In this document: positions 56,466-64,000 of the stretch, one piece after another
Layout: the number at the start of each line of letters is the position of its first letter
Numbering within the stretch: the first letter of the stretch is position 1
Assembly: GCA_019009955.1 (NCBI GenBank)
Contig: CM032228.1
Location: 259,590,001-259,654,000 of the forward strand
Direction of reading: 5' to 3'
Source of the DNA: Riptortus pedestris
Taxonomy: Eukaryota; Arthropoda; Insecta; Hemiptera; Alydidae
Length of the DNA stretch: 64,000 nt
Notes under the pieces: generated by a model
What the model was told of the DNA's origin: nothing
Seen by the model: the letters and a program-made list of their open reading frames with translations, nothing else
The model's database searches: none
Position numbers and translations under genes: made by a program

Positions 56466-59400
56466 GCTTCGTTGGGTAAGTTGTACAACAAATTATGTTA
56501 GAGTTGGTTTCAATAAGCCGTCCGAGGTACGCGAATGGTACAACAGGGTGTCCTTTGTTGTGGTAAGGTTCAACAAGCCGTCCGTGGTTCGGGAATGGTA
56601 CAACAGTGTGTCCTTTGCTGGGGTAGGGTTCAACAAGCCGTCCGCGGTTCGGGAATGGTACAACAGGGTGTCCTTTGATGTGGTAAGGTACAACAAGCCG
56701 TCCGTGGTTCGGGAATGGTACAACAGTGTGTCCTTTGCTGGGGTAAGGTTCAACAAGCCGTCCGCAGTTCGGGTATGGTACAACAAGGTGTCCTTTGTTG
56801 TAATAGGGTTCAACAAGCCGTCCGTGGTTCGGGAATGGTACAACAGGGTGTCCTTTGTTGGGGTAAGGTTCAACAAGCTGTCCGTGGTTCGGGAATGGTA
56901 CAACAGGTTGTCCTTTGCTGGAGTAGGATTCAACAAGCCGTCCGAGGTTCGGGAATGGTACAACAGGGTGTCCTTTGTTGGAATAGGGACCAACAAGCCG
57001 TCCGTGGTTCGGGAATGGTACAACAGGGTGTCCTTTGTTGGGGTAGGGTTCAACAAGCCGTCCGTGGTTCGGGAATGGTACAACAGGGTGTCCTTTGTTG
57101 GGGTAAGGTTCAACAAGCCGTCCGTGGTTCGGGAATGGTACAACAGTGTGTCCTTTGATGGGGTACGGTTCAACAAGCCGTCTGTGGTCGGGAATGGCAC
57201 AACAGGGTGCCCATTGTTGGGGTAAGTTTCAACAAGCCGTCCGTGGTTCGGGAATGGTACAACAGGGTGTCCTTTGTTGGGGTACGGTTCAACAAGCCGT
57301 CCGTGGTTCGGGAATGGTACAACAGGGTGTCCTTTGTTGGGGTAAGGTTCAACAAGCTGTCCGTGGTTCGGGAATGGTACAACAGGGTGTCCTTTGTTGG
57401 GGTAGGATTCAACAAGCGGTCTGTGGTTCGGGACTGGTACAACAGGGTGTCCTTTGTTGGGGTAAGGTTCAACAAGCCGTCCGAGGTGCAGGAATGGTAC
57501 AACAGGTTGTCCTTTGTTGGGGTAGGATTCAACAAGCCGTCCGAGGTTCGGGAATGGTACAACAGGGTGTCCTTTGTTGGGGTAAGGTTCAACAAGCTGT
57601 CCGTGGTTCGGGAATGGTACAACAGGTTGTCCTTTGCTGGGGTAGGATTCAACAAGCCGTCCGAGGTTCGGGAATGGTACAACAGGGTGTCCTTTGTTGG
57701 GGTAGGGTTCAACAAGCCGTCCGTGGTTCGGGTATGGTACAACAGGGTGTCCTTTGTTGGGGTAAGGTTCAACAAGCTGTCCGTGGTTCGGGAATGGTAC
57801 AACAGGGTGTCCTTTGTTGGGGTAAGGTTCAACAAGCCGTCCGTGGTTCGGGAATGGTACAACAGGGTGTCCTTTGTTGGGGTAGGGTTCAACAAGCCGT
57901 CCGTGGTTCGGGTATGGTACAACAGGGTGTCCTTTGTTGGGGTAAGGTTCAACAAGCTGTCCGTGGTTCGGGAATGGTACAACAGGGTGTCCTTTGTTGG
58001 GGTAAGGTTCAACAAGCTGTCCGTGGTTCGGGAATGGTACAACAGGGTGTCCTTTGTTGGGGTAAGGTTCAACAAGCTGTCCGTGGTTCGGGAATGGTAC
58101 AACAGGGTGTCCTTTGTTGGGGTAAGGTTCAACAAGCTATCCGTGGATCGGGAATGGTACAACAGGTTGTCCTTTGTTAGGCTAAGGTTCAACAAGCTAT
58201 CCGTGGATCGGGAATGGTACAACAGGGTGTCCTTTGTTGGGGTAAGGTTCAACAAGCTATCCGTGGATCGGGAATGGTACAACAGGGTGTCCTTTGTTGG
58301 GGTAAGGTTCAACAAGCTATCCGTGGATCGGGAATGGTACAACAGGGTGTCCTTTGTTGGGGTAAGGTTCAACAAGCTGTCCGTGGTTCGGGAATGGTAC
58401 AACAGGGTGTCCTTTGTTGGGGTAAGGTTCAACAAGCTATCCGTGGATCGGGAATGGTACAACAGGGTGTCCTTTGTTGGGGTAAGGTTCAACAAGCTGT
58501 CCGTGGTTCGGGAATGGTACAACAGGGTGTCCTTTGTTGGGGTAAGGTTCAACAAGCTGTCCGTGGTTCGGGAATGGTACAACAGGGTGTCCTTGGTTGG
58601 GGTAAGGTTCAACAAGCTATCCGTGGATCGGGAATGGTACAACAGGTTGTCCTTTGTTTGGCTAAGGTTCAACAAGCTATCCGTGGATCGGGAATGGTAC
58701 AACAGGGTGTCCTTTGTTGGGGTAAGGTTCAACAAGCCGTCCGTGGTTCGGGAATGGTACAACAGGGTGTCCTTTGTTGGGGTAAGGTTCAACAAGCTAT
58801 CCGTGGATCGGGAATGGTACAACAGGGTGTCCTTTGTTGGGGTAAGGTTCAACAAGCTATCCGTGGTTCGGGAATGGTACAACAGGGTGTCCTTTGTTGG
58901 GGTAAGGTTCAACAAGCTATCCGTGGTTCGGGAATGGTACAACAGGGTGTCCTTTGTTGGGCTAAGGTTCAACAAGCTATCCGTGGATCGGGAATGGTAC
59001 AACAGGTTGTCCTTTGTTGGGGTAAGGTTCAACAAGCTGTCCGTGGTTCGGGAATGGTACAACAGGGTGTCCTTTGTTGGTGTAAGGTTCAACAAGCTGT
59101 CCGAGGTTCGGGAATGGTACAACAGGGTGTCCTTTGTTGGGGTAAGGTTCAACAAGCTGTCCGAGGTTCGGGAATGGTACAACAGGGTGTCCTTTGTTGG
59201 TGTAAGGTTCAACAAGCTGTCCGAGGTTCGGGAATGGTACAACAGGGTGTCCTTTGCTGGGGTAAGGTTCAACAAGCTGTCCGTGGTTCGGGAATGGTAC
59301 AACAGGTTGTCCTTTGTTGGGGTAAGGTTCAACAAGCTGTCCGAGGTTCGGGAATGGTACAACAGGGTGTCCTTTGTTGGGGTAAGGTTCAACAAGCTGT

Positions 59401-59484
59401 CCGTGGTTCGGGAATGGTACAACAGGGTGTCCTTTGTTGGAATAGGGACCAACAAAGCCGTCCGTGGTTCGGGAATGGTATGTG
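56466..59484. repeat. 60-bp minisatellite, ~50 copies
   Basis: GGTTCGGGAATGGTACAACA recurs every 60 bp. A net 1-bp loss lies near 57,188 (GGTCGGG) and a 1-bp gain near 59,456 (CAACAAAGCCG). Subtypes differ at AAGCCGTCC/AAGCTGTCC/AAGCTATCC and GGTTCGG/GGATCGG; the GGATCGG type occurs only in the middle-right part (about 58,140-59,000), showing local spread. The left edge is degenerate. Stop-free frames occur on both strands because the unit is a multiple of three. Confidence 0.97.
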
Positions 59485-60078
59485 TTAGGAATAGGAAAAA
59501 GTGTTAATTGCTTTAGTAAAGTGAATTATAAGGTTGAGTAAAGTACATAATTTACGAGAGTAGTGTAGACAATTTGGAAAGAGACTACACTATTTACTAC
59601 AATTAATTATACTATTTACTTTAGTAATTACACTTATTGTGTGAGGAAAGTGTACTATTGTCTCTAGATTATGTCACAAATAGCACTAGTAACGTTAATA
59701 TAATCGCATATACGAGATATAAATATGAAACAAGAAAAATATCTTAATTTTGTATTTTGTGACAGATATATATCAATATTTTTTTTTTATTTCCTGACCA
59801 CAGAAACAAGGATCTCTGTACTGGGATAATACGCAAGTTTGAATATGACTTTAACAAAAGTAAAATATTTCTAAAAGTTTCATTTGGATTGCCAAAAGTA
59901 GAACGGCTTCGAATATTTCTTCAAGAAAACTAAGTTAGAATTTGACAAATTCTAACTGCCAAAATTACCTTAGCGTCCTGAGTTCGAATTTAATCGGTAA
60001 GTGAATGAATGAAATTTACAAATACTTGGTGATTATTATAAACCTCCAAAAATAATTGCTACACTTATTTTGTAACTC
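59485..60078. other. AT-rich spacer, no gene seen
   Basis: No long open frame, no recognised repeat. It contains several short TTTACTA/TAGTAAA-like inverted phrases near 59,580-59,640. Confidence 0.5.
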
Positions 60079-60505
60079 CTACTTAGTAATTGCTAATAGA
60101 AACAAAATGAATGTTCCATATCTGCCATCCCTCCATCTGTTACTAAGAGCTCTACTTAGTAATTGCTAATAGAAACAAAATAAATGTTCCACATCTGCCA
60201 TCCCTCCAACTGTTACTAAGACCTCTACTTAGTAATTGCTAATAGAAACAAAATAAATGTTCCACATCTGCCATCCCTCCAACTGTTACTAAGAGCTCTA
60301 CTTAGTAATGGCTAATAGAAACAAAATAAATGTTCCACATCTGCCATCCCTCCATCTGTTACTAAGAGCTCTACTTAGTAATTGCTAATAGACACAAAAT
60401 AAATGTTCCACATCTGCCATCCCTCCAACTGTTACTAAGAGCTCTACTTAGTAATTGCTAATAGACACAAAATAAATGTTCCACATCTGCCATCCCTCGC
60501 TTGCA
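60079..60505. repeat. 73-bp minisatellite, ~6 copies
   Basis: CTACTTAGTAATTGCTAATAG recurs at 60,079, 60,152, 60,225 and 60,298 onwards. Each unit junction carries a TTACTAAG...CTTAGTAA inverted repeat around AGAGCTCT. It stops within a unit and is followed at once by the 15-bp array. Confidence 0.95.
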
Positions 60506-61526
60506 GAAATACTGTTTATAGATATACAGCTCATAGATATACTGCTTATATATATATACTGCTTGCAGACATACTGTTTATAGATATACTGCTTGCAGAC
60601 ATACTGTTTATAGATATACTGCTTGCAGACATACTGTTTATAGATATACTGCTTGCAGACATACTGTTTATAGATATACTGCTTGCAGATATAGTGTTTA
60701 TAGATATACTGCTTGCAGACATACTGTTTATAGATATACAGCTCATAGATATACTGCTTATATATATACTGCTTGCAGATATAGTGTTTATAGATATACT
60801 GCTTGCAGATATAGTGTTTATAGATATACTGCTTGCAGATATAGTGTTTATAGATATACAGCTCATAGATATACTGTTTATAGATATACAGCTCATAGAT
60901 ATACTGCTTATAGATATACTGGTTATAGATATACTGCTTGCAGATATACTGTTTATAGATATACTGCTCATAGATATACTGCTTGCAGATATACTGTTTA
61001 TGGATATAATGTTTATAGATATACAGCTCATAGATATACTGTTTATAGATATACTGCTTGCGGATATACTGTTTATAGAAATACAGCTCATAGATATACT
61101 GTTTATAGATATACTGCTTGCAGATATACTGTTTATAGATATACAGCTCATAGATATACTGTTTATAGATATACAGCTCATAGATATACTGCTTATAGAT
61201 ATACTGCTTGCAGATATACTGCTTATAGATATACTGTTTGCAGATATACTGTTTATAGATATACTCCTCATAGATATACCGCTTATAGATATACTATTTA
61301 TAGATATACTGCTCATAGATATACCGCTTATAGATATACTGTTTATGGATATAATGTTTATAGATATACAGCTCATAGATATACTGTTTATAGATATACT
61401 GCTTGCAGATATACTGCTTATAGATATACTGTTTGCAGATATACTGTTTATAGATATACTCCTCATAGATATACTGCTTATAGATATACTATTTATAGAT
61501 ATATAGCTCATAGATATACTGCTTTT
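60506..61526. repeat. 15-bp minisatellite with ordered subtypes, ~68 copies
   Basis: Unit ATACTG followed by CTTGCAGAT, TTTATAGAT, CTCATAGAT or CTTATAGAT (first-half A variant ATACAG before CTCATAG). Left part: strict alternation of the GCTTGCAG and GTTTATAG types. Right part: longer mixed patterns that recur, e.g. the run around 61,180-61,300 is repeated at about 61,370-61,500. Open frames on both strands follow from the 15-bp period. Confidence 0.95.
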
Positions 61527-61779
61527 AGGAAGTACTTTTTAAACATTTATAGAGCTTTGATAATTTCATAACAACTAAATAAAAAATGTTTCTACTTTTG
61601 ATACATTCATAGCATTTGGGAGCTATTTCATTGTTTCGATATTTATTTATTTTTAATTATTATTATTAATTCGCATTAGAATATTTTATAAACGCTTTTA
61701 AAACTTAAATAAAAAAAAATGGCTAAATTATCTTTAGGTAGTAAGTAGTAAGGATTATGTAAGTTGGTAGCATACTCAC
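61527..61779 (-). other. AT-rich sequence, possible intron downstream of the micro-exon
   Basis: No coding or repeat signature. If the exon at 61,780-61,818 is real, this is intronic on the minus strand. Confidence 0.35.
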
Positions 61780-61818
61780 GTAGTTGGGTGATTTGACGGC
61801 CGGGTAGACATGACTTAC
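61780..61818 (-). CDS. Candidate 39-bp micro-exon of an unrecognised gene
   Basis: On the minus strand a strong acceptor (AATTTCTTTTTGCAG, ending at 61,819) precedes 39 bp of clearly higher GC, followed by a strong donor (TAC then GTGAGTATG, 61,779-61,771). The 39 bp are exactly 13 codons, open in the frame reading VSHVYPAVKSPNY. The 31-bp array starts ~30 bp upstream of the acceptor (minus-strand sense), inside the putative intron. No protein family can be named from 13 residues. Both splice sites being good and the length being a multiple of three make this the best host-gene candidate in the window. Confidence 0.4.
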
Positions 61819-61846
61819 CTGCAAAAAGAAATTATATTATCAAATT

Positions 61847-63238
61847 TCATTCTGTTAGAATAATGGGAGAATACATACACATAGAGGTGTACAAGGGAAC
61901 TTTACATACACATAGAGGTGTACAAGGGAACCTTACATACACATAGAGGTGTACAAGGGAACCTTACATACACATAGAGGTGTACAAGGGAACCTTACAT
62001 ACACATAGAGGTGTACAAGGGAACCTTACATACACATAGAGGTGTACAAGGGAACCTTACATACACATAGAGGTGTACAAGGGAACCTTACATACACATA
62101 GAGGTGTACAAGGGAACCTTACATACACATAGAGGTGTACAAGGGAACCTTACATACACATAGAGGTGTACAAGGGAACCTTACATACACATAGAGGTGT
62201 ACAAGGGAACCTTACGTCTTCTGTTAGAATAATAGGAGACTTACATACACATAGAGGTGTACAAGGGAACCTTACATACACATAGAGGTGTACAAGGGAA
62301 CCTTACATACACATAGAGGTGTACAAGGGAACCTTACATACACATAGAGGTGTAGAAGGGAACCTTACATACACATAGAGGTGTACAAGGGAACCTTACA
62401 TACACATAGAGGTGTACAAGGGAACCTTACATACACATAGAGGTGTACAAGGGAACCTTACATACACATAGAGGTGTACAAGGGAACCTTACATACACAT
62501 AGAGGTGTACAAGGGAACCTTACATACACATAGAGGTGTACAAGGGAACCTTACATACACATAGAGGTGTACAAGGGAACCTTACATACACATAGAGGTG
62601 TACAAGGGAACCTTACATACACATAGAGGTGTACAAGGGAACCTTACATACACATAGAGGTGTACAAGGGAACCTTACATACACATAGAGGTGTACAAGG
62701 GAACCTTACATACACATAGAGGTGTACAAGGGAACCTTACATACACATAGAGGTGTACAAGGGAACCTTACATACACATAGAGGTGTAGAAGGGAACCTT
62801 ACATACACATAGAGGTGTACAAGGGAACCTTACATACACATAGAGGTGTACAAGGGAAACCTTACATACACATAGAGGTGTACAAGGGAACCTTACATAC
62901 ACATAGAGGTGTACAAGGGAACCTTACATACACATAGAGGTGTACAAGGGAACCTTACATACACATAGAGGTGTACAAGGGAACCTTACATACACATAGA
63001 AGTGTACAAGGGAACCTTACATACACATAGAGGTGTACAAGGGAACCTTACATACACATAGAGGTGTACAAGGGAACCTTACATACACATAGAGGCGTAC
63101 AAGGGAACCTTACATACACATAGAGGTGTACAAGGGAACCTTACGTCTTCTGTTAGAATAATGGGAGACTTACATACACATAGAGGTGTACAAGGGAACC
63201 TTACGTCGTCTGTTAGAATAATGGGAGACTTACATACA
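61847..63238. repeat. 31-bp minisatellite, ~43 copies, with an embedded second motif
   Basis: ACATACACATAGAGGTGTAC plus AAGGGAACCTT repeats every 31 bp from 61,873. A flanking motif, CTGTTAGAATAATGGGAGA, stands at the left edge (61,851) and recurs inside or at the end near 62,219, 63,149 and 63,211, the last two separated by a single 31-mer. A few units carry GTAGAAGG, GGAAACC, GAAGTG or GGCGTAC changes. Confidence 0.96.
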
Positions 63239-63755
63239 TGTTTACTTGTTTATTTGGGTTTTAAACACATTTCACAAAATAGAATAATAAAATACTAATA
63301 ACAACAACATAATTCACCTAGCCTATAAGACTTTATAAAATACACAATTAATAAGGGGGTCCCTAACCCCTTGGATGTCCCTAAAGGACATTATAAAGAA
63401 GGTGCTAGCACCTAAAAAAAAAGAGAGTTCTTTGCCTTAACCTAACACGTATCTAACAAAAAAAAAGATATTAAGAAAATAAATAAAACAGAAGAAAACA
63501 ACAAAAAAAAAGCCTCAAACATAGTTGTTTAAAAGTAATACATCATGAACATAAATATACTCATAAAAATAAAAAAGCTATAAAAACAAAAGACAAAACA
63601 AAACAATACATTACTCCTAGAAATAAAACCTACTTAAAACTAAAGCTACCAGCAGAAAAATATAGAACATATAGAAACATACTATATATAAACAAAACCT
63701 CTTAATAATAAAATAAATGAAAACAACAAAACATACTTAAATATATAAATATCAA
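63239..63755. other. A-rich sequence, no gene seen
   Basis: Many A-runs and stops in all frames. It could be the 3' UTR of the possible coding piece to the right (minus strand). Confidence 0.45.
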
Positions 63756-64000
63756 TCACTGATTTCTGTTCCGAAGCGTCGCTCCTAAGTTCGTCCTGAA
63801 ATGAGCACACCATAGATTTTGGACTCTTCCACCATACTTGCCGAGCCTATCCAACACCATCTCTTGGTCTGAAGCCTCGAGGAAAGGTACTGAACTTGGC
63901 CCACACGAACCAGGTTCCACTGAGCACTTTGATGGTGATCCACTCCAGTGTAGCCTGACTCACTCCCAGCTCTCGCAGCCCATCTGCACTCTTCTTGCAC
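63756..64000 (-). CDS. Possible coding end, frame unresolved, runs off the window
   Basis: A GC-rich block at the right edge, unlike its A-rich neighbour. On the minus strand one frame is open from the edge to a stop at about 63,785 (71 codons). A second combination looks more protein-like: RELGVSQATLEWITIKVLSG and WFVWAKF in one frame, then, after a shift near 63,885, EMVLDRLGKYGG and LWCAHFRTNL in another, ending at TGA 63,758-63,756. That would imply one frameshift, i.e. a pseudogene or a sequence error. No family recognised. Confidence 0.3.

Noticed and set aside
57146..59507. Frames of 340-770 codons on both strands in the 60-bp array
   Set aside because: They follow from a stop-free 60-bp unit, with several frames open at once and no flanking coding sequence.
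60546..61511. Ile/Ser-rich 321-codon and Ile/Asp-rich 270-codon frames
   Set aside because: By-products of a 15-bp repeat. No start context, domain or non-repetitive part.
61847..63238. CRISPR-like regular repeat array
   Set aside because: Units are contiguous with no unique spacers, in a eukaryotic context; it is a minisatellite.
1..64000. Telomeric (TTAGG)n arrays or telomere-specific R1-clade insertions
   Set aside because: No TTAGG/CCTAA run was seen. The TTAGG in the G-rich array is part of TTAGGCAGAGG and is not tandem.

Overview
This is an arthropod-type nuclear genomic window, most likely insect, with no prokaryotic features. It is strongly AT-rich apart from a few GC-rich arrays. 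It is packed with degenerate non-LTR retrotransposons (R1-clade and I-group), Penelope-like element (PLE) pieces carrying a GIY-YIG domain, (TA)n-flanked interspersed repeats and poly(A) tails. R1-clade elements are characteristic of arthropods, which is the main basis for the taxonomic guess. No intact cellular gene is present; at most a few candidate host exons are seen.

About 45% of the window (roughly 29 kb) is tandem repeats in at least 16 different families, with these unit lengths: 104 bp (1-6.8 kb), 99 bp (11.1-14.5), 64 (21.3-22.6), 27, 54 and 42 in direct succession (23.7-25.9), a G-rich ~24-mer followed by a 43-mer (28.8-30.1), 99 then 86 (31.2-36.5), 25 (51.8-54.2), 97 (55.9-56.2), 60 (56.5-59.5), 73 then 15 (60.1-61.5) and 31 (61.85-63.2). 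Almost all long open frames here are by-products of these arrays and are not annotated as genes.

The rest is a mosaic of decayed mobile elements. There is an I-group RT/RNase H element with duplicated 3' ends (7.1-9.7 kb). Two R1-clade ORF2 copies lie on the minus strand (26.4-28.4 and 54.2-55.8 kb), with a third fragment at 25.9 kb. An element with ORF1, endonuclease and RT remnants spans 30.9-37.6 kb, and a second I-group copy lies at 46.9-49.0 kb. PLE pieces occur at 38.4, 45.2 and 55.8 kb. Two interspersed families fill much of 15.9-21.2 and 37.6-50.6 kb. Family C has a GC hairpin end and ~298-bp internal subrepeats. Family A has hairpin ends and an internal TA tract. Copies are commonly joined to each other through (TA)n or tetranucleotide tracts.

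The most unusual theme is that several arrays appear to be tandem amplifications of retrotransposon coding sequence itself: ORF1 (99 bp), endonuclease (86 bp) and the PLE GIY-YIG region (97 bp). Unrelated arrays also abut directly, with nothing between them, and two arrays end within the same ~70-bp window of the R1-clade ORF2. Nothing here looks like a functioning multigene system. All work was by eye, so boundaries are approximate, generally to within 5-20 bp.
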